Assembly (NCBI GenBank): GCA_030835825.1
Contig: JAURRA010000016.1
Span: 62,001 to 126,000, forward strand
DNA: 64,000 bases
Direction of reading: 5' to 3'
Origin: Flavobacteriaceae bacterium
GTDB lineage: Bacteria > Bacteroidota > Bacteroidia > Flavobacteriales > Flavobacteriaceae
Made by a program: the position numbers and the translations under genes. The notes under the pieces were generated by a model. That model was not told the origin of the DNA and ran no database searches. It saw nothing but the letters and a program-made list of their open reading frames with translations. This document shows positions 1 through 9,242 of the stretch, piece by piece (within the stretch, counting starts at the first letter, position 1; every line of letters starts with the position of its first letter).

Positions 1-294
1 TTTTCTGTCTGGACGAATTTGCATTGGAATTTGAAATGTAGCACCACCAACTCTGCGGCTTCTCACTTCGACGTGAGGCATAACATTAGACAAAGCATCC
101 TTCCACACTTCTAAAGCAGTTTTCTCTTCATCAGTTTTTTTGGATTCAACCACATCAATGGCATCGTAAAAAATCTTAAAGGCAACCGATTTTTTTCCTT
201 CCCACATCATCATGTTAACAAATCGTGTAACTAACTGATCGTTGAACTTTGGATCTGGAAGTAACGGTCTCTTTTTGGCCTGTCTTTTTCTCAT
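1..294 (-). CDS. rpsG: 30S ribosomal protein S7, 3' end cut by window edge
   Basis: Primary 16S rRNA-binding protein that organises the head of the small ribosomal subunit. The minus-strand frame opens with ATG at 294 and reads [20 protein letters not shown], followed by a segment with [15 protein letters not shown] and later [13 protein letters not shown], both typical of S7. Ninety-eight codons are present; the C-terminal part (bacterial S7 is about 155-158 residues) lies beyond the left edge. It starts 24 bases downstream of rpsL in the usual str operon order, so it is almost certainly cotranscribed from the promoter at 737-767. fusA would be expected next, outside the window. Confidence 0.97.
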   Translation of the reverse strand, partial: MRKRQAKKRPLLPDPKFNDQLVTRFVNMMMWEGKKSVAFKIFYDAIDVVESKKTDEEKTALEVWKDALSNVMPHVEVRSRRVGGATFQIPMQIRPDRK

Positions 295-318
295 TTAAGT
301 ATTCTGAAAATTACTGTA

Positions 319-693
319 TTAGTTTTTTGGTCGCTTTGCGCCATATTTTGAACGTCGTTGCGTACGACCTGCTACACCAGCGGTGTCCAGCGCCCCACGC
401 ACGATATGATATCTCACACCTGGAAGGTCTTTTACCCTTCCTCCTCTTACCAAAACAATGGAGTGTTCTTGTAAATTATGACCCTCTCCTGGAATGTAAG
501 CATTGACTTCATTACCATTTGTTAAACGCACACGAGCCACCTTACGCATGGCGGAATTTGGCTTCTTAGGAGTGGTTGTATATACACGTGTACAAACTCC
601 TCTTCTTTGTGGACATGAGTCTAGGGCTGCCGATTTGCTTTTCTTTACAATCTTCGACCGACCTTTTCTTACTAACTGTGAAATTGTTGGCAT
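319..693 (-). CDS. rpsL: 30S ribosomal protein S12
   Basis: Decoding-centre protein of the small subunit. The 124 residues match the family's usual length. Visible signatures are the N-terminal [21 protein letters not shown] around Lys43-Lys44, PGEGHN, and [11 protein letters not shown] containing the Lys and Asp of the second decoding loop. Both lysines at which streptomycin-resistance substitutions normally arise are wild type, so this copy predicts a streptomycin-sensitive ribosome. First gene of the visible str operon, followed by rpsG. Its own promoter lies just upstream, with a leader of roughly 38 bases. Confidence 0.98.
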   Translation of the reverse strand: MPTISQLVRKGRSKIVKKSKSAALDSCPQRRGVCTRVYTTTPKKPNSAMRKVARVRLTNGNEVNAYIPGEGHNLQEHSIVLVRGGRVKDLPGVRYHIVRGALDTAGVAGRTQRRSKYGAKRPKN

Positions 694-736
694 AATTCTT
701 TTACAAAATTTGTTTTTCCTCCATATAAAAGGGCTG

Positions 737-767
737 CAAATGTAGAAATTAAAATTGTTAATTCAAA
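737..767 (-). promoter_or_regulatory. Bacteroidota-type promoter of rpsL-rpsG
   Basis: On the minus strand TTTG (764-767), a 19-base spacer and TACATTTG (737-744) match the Bacteroidota sigma-70 consensus (-33 TTTG, -7 TAnnTTTG) exactly. The box ends 43 bases before the rpsL ATG. This is the clearest promoter in the window and is the reference for the other calls. Confidence 0.85.
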
Positions 768-799
768 CATCGGCTATTTAATTTTTCTTTTTCTTTAAG

Positions 800-834
800 T
801 TTTTCGCAAAACTAAATTAAAACCTTCATTTTTG
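800..834 (+). promoter_or_regulatory. Possible promoter of the Omp85-type gene
   Basis: CATTTTTG at 827-834 differs from TAnnTTTG by one base, with a T-rich TTTTTCG stretch around 800-806 at roughly -33. It lies 27 bases before the ATG at 862. The region is AT-rich, so the match may be chance. Confidence 0.4.
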
Positions 835-861
835 CGTTAATAAAACCACCGAGCTGCACTA

Positions 862-2544
862 ATGGGAGTTAAGCACATCTTTTCGACTGTTTTGATATTG
901 ATCGCAACATCTGCGCTATCCTTCAGTCAGAATTTTACCTTAGACATCCAAGGTGATTCTGATGACGACAGTCAATATATAAGAACTTTAACAGATTCCA
1001 TCGAAGTATCTTCAAAACGACAAGTTTCATTTTTCATTTCAACTTTAAATTCTCGCCTTCAAGCCCAAGGATATTTAGACGCACAATTTCTTGTCGACAC
1101 TACCGCTGCAAATATGGCTAAGGTTAAAGTGAAATTAGGTTCTCAAATCCATGAGGTGAAACTTCTGAAACCTTCAAACGAAGGCCAACTCGATTATTGT
1201 AGACAGGTACTGCGTTGTGAGACCGACAGTGTGGTGATTGCTTTTTCACATATCCCTAATTACCTGCGGGACTTAACCCAGCAATTGTCAGAGCAGGGTC
1301 AACCATTTGCTAAAGTTCAATTGACAAATATTCAAAGACGTTCAGATAAGGGGTTGCACGCAGCATTGAGCGTAGTGAGTTCAAACAGCAGAAAACTAGA
1401 CGCATTAGTGGTCAAAGGTTATGATAATTTCCCTCAATCGTTTCTAAAATACTATGCTAATCTCAAAATAGGCCAAACTGCTAATCCTGAAGAACTCAAC
1501 AAAAGGGTAAATCGATTGAATCAATTAGGCTTCGCCGAAGTAGTGAAAGCGCCTGCTATATTGTTTGCAGAAGAAAAAACGAGTCTATATATATATGTCT
1601 CTAAAAACAAAGCCAACAGGTTTGAAGGATTCTTGGGTTTTGGCAATTCTGACGACAACAATAAAACTGGCATTTTTGGGGAAATTGATTTGATGCTAAT
1701 CAATAATCTGAATTATGGTGAAGTAATGCAATTCCGCTATTTAAATCAGGCGAATGGCCAAACAGAATTTAACTTTAACATGACCCTCCCCTACTTGGCC
1801 GGAAGTCCCATGAGCTTAGCTTTAGGGTTGCATATTTTCAGAAAAGATTCACTTTTTCAAAATAGTAGTCAAACTGTTGGACTTAAATATCAACGACATC
1901 CAAACTGGCAGTATCAATTGTCTTGGGAGACCAATCAGTCCGCAAAAATTGAGGAAAATAATGACGGAATTGAAAATTTCAACGGTCACTTTTGGGGTGT
2001 AGGGGTGCAATTTCAAAAGGTTTCCAGTTCAGTTGCAACACTTATTTCACCGAGTAAATTTGCAATTGAAGTCAATTTAGGTCGTCGACAAGCCGAATCT
2101 TCTGCACTCAAGCAAAGTTCTTTAGCCTTATTTGGACAATATGAATTTGTACTGGATCGGCGACATTCTATTTTCACTAATATTCAATCATCCTATTTAT
2201 TTTCAGATCAATATTTGGAGAATGAATTATTGAGAACTGGAGGCATAGAAACACTGCGAGGTTTTAATGAAAATAGTATCAGTACGAGCGGATTTGCCTT
2301 ACTGAGGAGTGAATACCGTTACAAATTGGATGCATCCACCTATATTCACAGTGTTATAGATCTCGCTCTGATGAATAGCCTGTTAAGCTCAAAGACAAAC
2401 AAACTAAGTGGTATTGGACTGGGTCTGGCCCGAAAACAATTTAGTGGACTCTTCAAACTTCAAATGGTCGTCGGACAAACCAACCGACAGCCTTATAAAT
2501 TATCTGATTCTAAACTTCATCTATCATTTACCACCAATTTCTAA
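862..2544 (+). CDS. Omp85/TamA-like outer membrane protein, short form
   Basis: A 560-residue outer membrane protein with a signal peptide (hydrophobic residues about 5-20, cleavage near SFSQ). The region about 50-250 has the alternating pattern of small POTRA-like modules (for example the segment starting ALVVKGYDNFPQS near 180). The C-terminal 300 residues look like a 16-strand barrel with many alternating aromatic and polar strands. The diagnostic Omp85 motif is LRGFNE, with Arg466 in the position of the conserved (V/L)RGF loop that folds into the barrel. Much shorter than BamA (about 800-900 residues in this phylum) and with fewer POTRA domains, so it is more likely a TamA- or patatin-porin-like relative than the essential BamA. 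No partner gene is adjacent. Function unknown beyond outer-membrane assembly or transport. Confidence 0.75.
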   Translation: MGVKHIFSTVLILIATSALSFSQNFTLDIQGDSDDDSQYIRTLTDSIEVSSKRQVSFFISTLNSRLQAQGYLDAQFLVDTTAANMAKVKVKLGSQIHEVKLLKPSNEGQLDYCRQVLRCETDSVVIAFSHIPNYLRDLTQQLSEQGQPFAKVQLTNIQRRSDKGLHAALSVVSSNSRKLDALVVKGYDNFPQSFLKYYANLKIGQTANPEELNKRVNRLNQLGFAEVVKAPAILFAEEKTSLYIYVSKNKANRFEGFLGFGNSDDNNKTGIFGEIDLMLINNLNYGEVMQFRYLNQANGQTEFNFNMTLPYLAGSPMSLALGLHIFRKDSLFQNSSQTVGLKYQRHPNWQYQLSWETNQSAKIEENNDGIENFNGHFWGVGVQFQKVSSSVATLISPSKFAIEVNLGRRQAESSALKQSSLALFGQYEFVLDRRHSIFTNIQSSYLFSDQYLENELLRTGGIETLRGFNENSISTSGFALLRSEYRYKLDASTYIHSVIDLALMNSLLSSKTNKLSGIGLGLARKQFSGLFKLQMVVGQTNRQPYKLSDSKLHLSFTTNF

Positions 2545-2662
2545 GTATTTCTTTTGCTTTTCGATATAATTCTAAAAATTTTAAAGAAATAATTGTAGTT
2601 AAATATTGGTTAATTAAGATTTTTTTAAGAAGTTTGTCAAGACTAATTCAAATAAATCCAAT

Positions 2663-5600
2663 ATGAAAACAAAGTTTAGCGGCTTTTGTACGCTATTACT
2701 AGTGCTTCTAGTGCAATTTTCTTTTGCACAAGAAAAGGTTGTTTCAGGAACAATTTCGGATAACACCGGAATGCCGTTGCCTGGAGTTAACATTATCATC
2801 AAAGGAACGACCACTGGTTCCCAATCGGATTTTGATGGTAACTATACAATTCGTGCCTCGGTAGGTGATGTTTTAACATTTAGCTTCCTCGGATTGACTA
2901 CAGTTGAACAAACTGTTGGTTCTTCGAGCACAATTAACGTTACACTAATAGAAGATGCAGCTGCCCTAGAGGAAGTTGTTGTAACTGCACAAGGTATCAA
3001 GCGTGAGAAAAAAGCACTTGGTTATGCCGTTGCTACAGTTGACGCTGCAGTTATCGAATCAAAGCCAGAAGCTGATGTTTCTCGTCTTTTATCCGGTAAA
3101 GTCTCTGGTGTAGAGGTTAATGCTGGTGGTGGATTCTTAGGATCATCTGCCAACATTATCATCCGATCAAAAAACTCCATTTCTGGTTCGAACCAACCAC
3201 TTTATGTGATTGATGGAGCGCCAGTTTCAGGAGGTCGATCTTTTGATATCGATCCAAACAACATCGCTTCACTTACAGTCTTAAAAGGCCTTGCGGCTTC
3301 AACGCTTTACGGTCAAGATGGTCGTAACGGTGTTATCGTAATTGAGACCAAAACTGGTCAAGGTGGTGGTGCTACTGAAAAGAAGTTTGAAGTTACGGCT
3401 TCATCAACTACTTCATTTCTTGAAGTGGCCAACTTACCAGAATTCCAAAACAAGTATGGACAAGGTGCTGATAACACCATTAACACAACATATTTTGGAA
3501 CTTGGGGTGCTGCTTTTGCAGGACAAACTGTTCCCCACCATTTAAGTATTGCATCCTATAATGCTTCTTTTCCAGAATACATTGGTGCAACAACTACCTA
3601 TCAAGCTTACCCAGACAACGTAAATGATTTCTTCGACACTGGTCGTGGACAAACTACTTCTGTTGTCATGAGCAAGAACTTTGATAGAGATAACGGTGTT
3701 AGTTTTTCGCTTGGTCACACGGACCAAAAAGGATATATTCCTGAAAACTCGCTTCGTCGTCTAAACTTAAACTTTGGTGGACGCGCACAGTTGAGCAATA
3801 AGCTTAGCTTCAATACAAGCGTTGGTTATACCAATACCTTTACCAGACGTCCAACACGTGATTTCTTTACTTTGTTGACATGGATTCCTCGTAACTTGGA
3901 TATTCAAGGTTTACCTTTCGAAGATCCCAATGACAACTCTAGTGTTTATTACCGTGTAAGTATTGTTAACCCACGTTGGCAGCAAAAATACACTGGTTTT
4001 ACTGGAGATACTGACCGTTTATTCCTGAAGTCACAATTCAACTATGAAGTGAATGACAATGTAAACGTATCTTATCTTTACAGTTTGGACAACTATAACG
4101 AGTTGAACAAAAACTGGTATAACGGACGTAACCCGCAGAATCCACTTGGATATCTTCAAACGTACTTTAACAATTTCAGAACTACTAACCACCGTTTGCA
4201 AGTTAATGCTAGCGATTTGAATGTTAGTGATGATGTCAATATGAACGTTATTGTCGGTGTTGAGACTAAAAATACCAATTTCAAGCAAGGTGGTATGTTG
4301 AGTGAAGGGGAAGTTGTATTTGATTTCCATAATCACAGCAACTATACTTCACATACACCCTACGATTTCAGATCTTTCACAAACACTATCGGTCTTTACG
4401 GTGAGGTTCGTGTAGACTATAAAGACTATGCTTATTTGACAGTAGCAGGAAGAAATGATTGGGGATCTACAGTTGAGGAGGCCAACAGAACGTTGTTCTA
4501 CCCCTCTGTATCTCTGTCTTGGATTCCTTCTTCGCAGTTTGAAAACCTAAGAGAGACTTTCATTGATTACCTAAAATTCCGTATAGGATATGGTACTTCA
4601 GCGAACTTCCCTAGTCCTTATCAAACACGACCAACTTTGAATTCAAACTCAAACGCTTGGATTAATTCTTACTCTAACAACACACTCATCACAAATGCTG
4701 TAAGTGGCTTCTTGCCAAATGCAAACATCAAGCCGGAGTTGTTAACGGAGGTTGAATTCGGTGTTGAATCTCGTATGTTCGACAATTTAGTTGACTTGGA
4801 GCTTTCTGTTTACCGTCGCACGACTACAGATCAGATTCTTAGCTCAAGTTTAGCTGCTTCTACTGGTTTCTCTTCTACCTTGATCAACGCAGGTCGTGTC
4901 GATACAGACGGTTTAGAAATTGGTTTAACACTTAATTTGTTTCAGAATCCTGGTACAGGTTTCAACTGGAGCATGAACAATCAGTTCACTGCTTACGAAA
5001 CTACTGTTATCGAATTACCTGTTGATCGTGTAAACATCTCTTCTGGTGTTAACTACGCTATCGAAGGTGAGGCTTACGGTGTGTTCTGGGGTACTTACTA
5101 TGCAAGAGATGATCAAGGTAATTTGTTGATCAATCCTCAAACAGGTAAAGTTATCTACAGTACTGACCTAGGTCTTGATAACAAAATCATCGGTGATCCA
5201 AACGAAGATTGGAGAATGTCTAACATTAACACGTTCAGCTACAAGAATATGACCTTATCCATGCAGTGGGATTATATCCACGGTGGTGACATCTATTCTG
5301 TATCAGCATCTAACTTGTTAAGACGTGGTACAACGCGAGACACTGAAGATCGTGAAGGATCTTATATCATTCCTGGCGTATTGGCCGATCCTAACACTGG
5401 AGACCCATTACTTGATGCCAACGGTGATAAGATTGATAACAATATCCAAATTGGTGCCAACGACCTTTACTTCATCAACTTGATGGACGTGGACGAAGGT
5501 GTTGTGTATGACGCTAGTGTTATTCGTTTGAGAGATATCTCTTTGACTTACAACTTACCAGCGAACTTACTAGAAAAGACACCTTTTGGTAGCGCCTCAT

Positions 5601-5776
5601 TCACATTCTCAGGTAACAACCTTTGGTACAATGCACCAAACTTACCAGAGTATATGAATCTTGACCCAGAAGTACTCGGTTCGGGTGCTAATGGTCCTAC
5701 GAATGGAAAGGGACTTGATTTCCAAAATGACCCTTCGTACAAGCAATACTCTTTAGGAGTTAAACTAACTTTCTAA
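2663..5776 (+). CDS. SusC/RagA-family TonB-dependent outer membrane transporter
   Basis: A 1037-residue transporter. Order of parts: signal peptide (residues 1-22, ending FSFAQ); carboxypeptidase-regulatory-like domain (about 25-100; GTISDNTGMPLPGVNI, SDFDGNYTI); TonB-box-like LEEVVVTAQG near 108; plug domain with the SusC signature PLYVIDGAPVSGG; then a 22-strand barrel ending in an aromatic C-terminus (GVKLTF). It works with the SusD-like lipoprotein encoded 11 bases downstream, the SusD lid binding substrate and SusC importing it in a TonB-dependent manner. No glycoside hydrolase, peptidase, sigma or anti-sigma gene is nearby, so the substrate cannot be read from context. The 118-base gap upstream (2545-2662) is AT-rich and presumably holds the promoter and leader, but I see no clear TAnnTTTG box in it. 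Confidence 0.95.
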   Translation: MKTKFSGFCTLLLVLLVQFSFAQEKVVSGTISDNTGMPLPGVNIIIKGTTTGSQSDFDGNYTIRASVGDVLTFSFLGLTTVEQTVGSSSTINVTLIEDAAALEEVVVTAQGIKREKKALGYAVATVDAAVIESKPEADVSRLLSGKVSGVEVNAGGGFLGSSANIIIRSKNSISGSNQPLYVIDGAPVSGGRSFDIDPNNIASLTVLKGLAASTLYGQDGRNGVIVIETKTGQGGGATEKKFEVTASSTTSFLEVANLPEFQNKYGQGADNTINTTYFGTWGAAFAGQTVPHHLSIASYNASFPEYIGATTTYQAYPDNVNDFFDTGRGQTTSVVMSKNFDRDNGVSFSLGHTDQKGYIPENSLRRLNLNFGGRAQLSNKLSFNTSVGYTNTFTRRPTRDFFTLLTWIPRNLDIQGLPFEDPNDNSSVYYRVSIVNPRWQQKYTGFTGDTDRLFLKSQFNYEVNDNVNVSYLYSLDNYNELNKNWYNGRNPQNPLGYLQTYFNNFRTTNHRLQVNASDLNVSDDVNMNVIVGVETKNTNFKQGGMLSEGEVVFDFHNHSNYTSHTPYDFRSFTNTIGLYGEVRVDYKDYAYLTVAGRNDWGSTVEEANRTLFYPSVSLSWIPSSQFENLRETFIDYLKFRIGYGTSANFPSPYQTRPTLNSNSNAWINSYSNNTLITNAVSGFLPNANIKPELLTEVEFGVESRMFDNLVDLELSVYRRTTTDQILSSSLAASTGFSSTLINAGRVDTDGLEIGLTLNLFQNPGTGFNWSMNNQFTAYETTVIELPVDRVNISSGVNYAIEGEAYGVFWGTYYARDDQGNLLINPQTGKVIYSTDLGLDNKIIGDPNEDWRMSNINTFSYKNMTLSMQWDYIHGGDIYSVSASNLLRRGTTRDTEDREGSYIIPGVLADPNTGDPLLDANGDKIDNNIQIGANDLYFINLMDVDEGVVYDASVIRLRDISLTYNLPANLLEKTPFGSASFTFSGNNLWYNAPNLPEYMNLDPEVLGSGANGPTNGKGLDFQNDPSYKQYSLGVKLTF

Positions 5777-5787
5777 TATATAACATC

Positions 5788-7407
5788 ATGAAAAATAAAT
5801 TCTTTTCTATAAACTGGACACTACCTGTTCTTGCGATGTTACTTGCTGTGACTTATTCGTGTGAAACTACGGATTTGGACGTCAACGAGAATCCAAACGC
5901 ACTAACGGTAGATTCAGCAGATCCTAGTTTTGTACTGAACAGCATTCAGTTGTCCTTTGCTGGACAGCACACTGGATTGTCTGGTACTGGACGTGCTTTT
6001 ACGCGTCAAGGGTACATGTTCGGAACATATGCATCAAATGCAGGTTCTGGTACAATGAATGGGGCATGGTCTAGTGCCTATTCAATCACTACTAATCTCA
6101 ATCTTTTGAAAGAGATTTCAGCAGCTCGTAACCTTCCAAACCACGTTGGTATAGGACAGGTTTTAGAAGCATTTGCATACGTTAATTTGGTGGATATGAT
6201 CGGTACTGCAGTTTACACTGAAGCCGTAAATCCAGAATTTCCCGCTCCTAATTTGGATGCAGGTCAGACCATTTACGATGCTATGTTTCTTCAACTTGAC
6301 GAAGCTATTACTAATTTGAACGCTACTGGTTCAGCTCAACCCGAAGACATTTTCTACAATGGAGACATGACTAAATGGGTGAAATTGGCCAATACGCTTA
6401 AATTAAAGATGTATGTGTCAACTAAACTATCAGGTGCTAATGCTAGTGCGGTTAATGCCATTGTTACTAGTGGTAATTTTATCGCAACTACAGCGGACGA
6501 TTTCCAATTCCAATACGGAACAAACGAAACCAACCCTAATAACCGTCATCCATTCTTTACAAATGACTATTTAACAACAGGAAACACCTATCAGAGTAAC
6601 TCGCTCATGAATATGATGAAGTGGGAAGCTCCTTTAGATGATCCACGTTTAAATTATTATTTCTACAGACAAACCCTTGAAGATCCTTTAGATGTAGGAG
6701 CAGCATTGGGTATTGGTGGTGACTTATTGCCATGTGATGGTGCTTCAGAATACGATTACTGTTATATCGGTGATGGATACTGGGGACGTGACCACGGTGA
6801 TGACGAAGGTATTCCTAACGATGGTCTTTACAGAACCGCCAACGGTGTTTACCCAGGTGGTGGCGCATTCGATGATGGTGTAACCAATGGACCAACAACA
6901 GCTACATCCAATATGGGTGGTGCAGGTATACATCCAATGCTAACTGGTACATACACACACTTTATGTTGGCCGAAGCAGCCTTGCCTGCTCCTGCTGGAT
7001 TAGGTGCTGCTGGAAATTCAAGAACTCTTCTTGATGCTGGTATCCGTATGTCAATGTCTAAAGTGGCTGGTTTCGCAGGTGTCCCTATGAGTGCCGCTGA
7101 AGTTAACAGTTATGTCACAACAGTTTTATCAATGTATGACGATGCTGCTAACGATCAGGAAAGACTAGCTATTATTATGAAAGAATACCACATTGCCCTT
7201 TTTGGTAATGGAGTAGAATCTTATAACAACTACCGCAGAACTGGATATCCCGATCTTCAAGGATCAGTGATTGCTGGAACTGCATTCCCTAGAAGTTTAT
7301 ATCTGCCTAGCTCAGAATTGAACTCTAATGACAACCCTGATTTGGTTCAAAAATCACTAACTGATCAAGTTTTCTGGGATACTAACCCAGCTGGCTTTAT
7401 CGATTAA
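5788..7407 (+). CDS. SusD/RagB-like surface lipoprotein (SusD-like_2 type)
   Basis: A 539-residue lipoprotein with hydrophobic leader and lipid cysteine at Cys25 (TYSCETTDLDVNENPN). The NENPN-type start after the cysteine and the helical TPR-like body with long inserts resemble the SusD-like_2 group found with small-substrate or unknown-substrate SusC proteins rather than starch SusD. The section about 300-365 is rich in Gly, Asp and aromatic residues (for example YDYCYIGDGYWGRD) and may be a ligand or metal loop. It starts 11 bases after the susC stop and is followed 19 bases later by a further lipoprotein, so all four genes to 9179 form one operon. Confidence 0.9.
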   Translation: MKNKFFSINWTLPVLAMLLAVTYSCETTDLDVNENPNALTVDSADPSFVLNSIQLSFAGQHTGLSGTGRAFTRQGYMFGTYASNAGSGTMNGAWSSAYSITTNLNLLKEISAARNLPNHVGIGQVLEAFAYVNLVDMIGTAVYTEAVNPEFPAPNLDAGQTIYDAMFLQLDEAITNLNATGSAQPEDIFYNGDMTKWVKLANTLKLKMYVSTKLSGANASAVNAIVTSGNFIATTADDFQFQYGTNETNPNNRHPFFTNDYLTTGNTYQSNSLMNMMKWEAPLDDPRLNYYFYRQTLEDPLDVGAALGIGGDLLPCDGASEYDYCYIGDGYWGRDHGDDEGIPNDGLYRTANGVYPGGGAFDDGVTNGPTTATSNMGGAGIHPMLTGTYTHFMLAEAALPAPAGLGAAGNSRTLLDAGIRMSMSKVAGFAGVPMSAAEVNSYVTTVLSMYDDAANDQERLAIIMKEYHIALFGNGVESYNNYRRTGYPDLQGSVIAGTAFPRSLYLPSSELNSNDNPDLVQKSLTDQVFWDTNPAGFID

Positions 7408-7426
7408 CTCAAATTAATATTCGAAT

Positions 7427-8308
7427 ATGAAAAGAATACTATATTTCTTAACAATCGCGAGTTTAACTCTTGTTTCTTGTACCGACGAAAGTACATTTAG
7501 CAATCCCGTAACTCACCAACTCGAAAGAGGTGCTTTTGTGCGATTTGATAACATGGACGCTATTTTGGACATGTATCCAGACCCTCAAGACATCAACATT
7601 TCTGAAGGCATTTATGATGCCAACGGCAATGTGTCTTCTTACAGCTTGACTGTAACTGCTAACGTAGGAGGTTCATTGTATACAGGAGAAGATTTTATTA
7701 CAATCTCTTCTTTCCCTGCAACATTGAACATTACATCTCAAATGATTGCTGATGCTATTGGAGTTGATGTTTCGACATTCTTCTATGGTGACACTTTCAG
7801 CTTTGTGGCAAAAGCTACACGTAACGACGGCGTCGTGTTCTCTGGACAAACGCCATCTTATGACGCATCTAATGGTACCGTTGGACCTGGTAATACCCAA
7901 TCTCAGTTAATTGACGTATCATCATACAAAAATGCCATGACTTTTGGATTTGTTCTTTTTACAGACTGTCCTCCAGTTCCTGGTGTGTATGAAATCGTTA
8001 TGCACGATAGCTACGGCGATGGATGGCAAGGTCAAGGCGTTGCTGTAACCATTGATGGTGTAACCGAGTACGCTATGTTGTGCGATTACTGGGGTGACTG
8101 GACAGCTTACCAAGACGGATGTCTTCCAGGTGCCTTTGGTGTTTACGAGTTGAATGTTCCAGCTGGAACTGTGTCATGGTCTTGGAACTGGACAGGTGAC
8201 TGGTACCCTTCTGAGTGTTCATTTGAAGTTTACACTCCCGGAGGTACTCAAATCTTCGCAGCTGCTTCACCGTCTGTAGGGATGCTTCCTGTAATCAACT
8301 GTTTATAA
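7427..8308 (+). CDS. Lipoprotein of a SusCD operon with a DSYGDGW-type domain
   Basis: A 293-residue predicted lipoprotein: leader, then lipid Cys18 in LVSCTDES. Residues about 20-170 are a beta-rich region with no family I can name. The second half contains DSYGDGWQG, a motif seen in repeats of secreted Bacteroidota proteins, followed by several Trp residues and four or more Cys (FTDCPPVPG, MLCDYWGDW, GCLPGAFG, PSECSFEV) that may form disulfides. Position third after SusC/SusD suggests a SusE/SusF-like accessory surface protein that helps bind the substrate, but there is no sequence evidence for a carbohydrate-binding fold. Function unknown. Confidence 0.8.
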   Translation: MKRILYFLTIASLTLVSCTDESTFSNPVTHQLERGAFVRFDNMDAILDMYPDPQDINISEGIYDANGNVSSYSLTVTANVGGSLYTGEDFITISSFPATLNITSQMIADAIGVDVSTFFYGDTFSFVAKATRNDGVVFSGQTPSYDASNGTVGPGNTQSQLIDVSSYKNAMTFGFVLFTDCPPVPGVYEIVMHDSYGDGWQGQGVAVTIDGVTEYAMLCDYWGDWTAYQDGCLPGAFGVYELNVPAGTVSWSWNWTGDWYPSECSFEVYTPGGTQIFAAASPSVGMLPVINCL

Positions 8309-8327
8309 TTTTTAAATCGATATAAAT

Positions 8328-9179
8328 ATGAAAAATATAAAACTATTATTACTGTTTTTACCAGCAGTGGTTTTGACTTCATGTGGTGACGATGATTACT
8401 CCGAAGCTTATGTTGATACAGAAGCTAAAGTTAATTTAGTTGCAACTTTAGATGCAGGACGCACTATGGCTGTTCCAGGAACTAATATAGCATTCACCGT
8501 TACAATGCCACAAGCATTTGATGTTGCTGCTACAGTTTCTGTTCGCGCAACATCTGTTGACGGCGGATCATACGAAGTAGGTGCAGTGGAAATTCCTGCT
8601 GGCTCTACAACTGGATCAGGTTCGGTTGTTATGCCAGCGCTTAATGGCGATCCTAATAGGTTTGCAGGCACGCCAAACACAGCTTCTATGGAAGTTAGTG
8701 GTGTTGCCTTAAGCTCAGGAGCAGATCCATATGTTATGACATCTAATAAGATTTCACTAACCACTGTCGATAGCAATGGTGCTTATGATTTCCCTTATCC
8801 TGTTGATTATGACGGTGACGGTGTCATTGAGCCATGGTCCTCCATCAGTTTAGACTGGGAAGGACCATACAGTGAAAACGATTTGGATATGTACGTCACT
8901 GACGCAGCTGTTGCTAACTTTTACGAATCTTCAACATCTGGGAGTAGATTCGAGGGCGATTTCTTCAACGGTAACTGGAATCCTGACGGGGTATACTTGG
9001 TTTGGGTCGACCCTTGGAGTATGGCGGGATCTAGTGTTAACGTGAGATTTACACATACTGATCACAATGGTTTAACTACCCTTATCGAGACACCAGTGAC
9101 TGAATTCGAAATCATAGCAACCATTACCAAAACTGGTGGGGCTACAAACGATATCGAATATGTCGTAGAAGCTTACTAA
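8328..9179 (+). CDS. Surface lipoprotein with acidic export signal, last gene of the SusCD operon
   Basis: A 283-residue lipoprotein with lipid Cys19 in LTSCGDDDYSE. The acidic run right after the cysteine fits the Bacteroidota lipoprotein export signal for the cell surface. Residues about 30-150 look like one immunoglobulin-like beta domain (VNLVATLDAGRTMAVPG, then VSVRATSVDGG). The C-terminal part has DYDGDGVIEPW (calcium-loop-like) and NDLDMYVTD, similar to DxD beta-sandwich modules in secreted proteins. It ends the operon: a strong intrinsic terminator begins 24 bases after its stop. Accessory ligand binding is the likely role; substrate unknown. Confidence 0.8.
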   Translation: MKNIKLLLLFLPAVVLTSCGDDDYSEAYVDTEAKVNLVATLDAGRTMAVPGTNIAFTVTMPQAFDVAATVSVRATSVDGGSYEVGAVEIPAGSTTGSGSVVMPALNGDPNRFAGTPNTASMEVSGVALSSGADPYVMTSNKISLTTVDSNGAYDFPYPVDYDGDGVIEPWSSISLDWEGPYSENDLDMYVTDAAVANFYESSTSGSRFEGDFFNGNWNPDGVYLVWVDPWSMAGSSVNVRFTHTDHNGLTTLIETPVTEFEIIATITKTGGATNDIEYVVEAY

Positions 9180-9202
9180 GGCCGTTTTAAACATTTCATA
9201 AG

Positions 9203-9231
9203 AAACCACCCTTCGGGGTGGTTTTTTTTTT
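9203..9231 (+). terminator. Intrinsic terminator of the SusCD operon
   Basis: A perfect stem AAACCACCC (9203-9211), tetraloop TTCG (9212-9215) and GGGTGGTTT (9216-9224) run straight into a T tract to 9231. It separates the SusCD operon from rlmB. Confidence 0.93.
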
Positions 9232-9242
9232 AATTTCGTTTC

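Noticed and set aside
319-745. Open frames on the plus strand over rpsL and its promoter
   Set aside because: They are shadows of a highly conserved ribosomal gene on the opposite strand.
2545-2662. Promoter or anti-sigma control site before susC
   Set aside because: No TAnnTTTG box within one mismatch at a sensible place; TTCTTTTG near 2547 is close but has no -33 partner.
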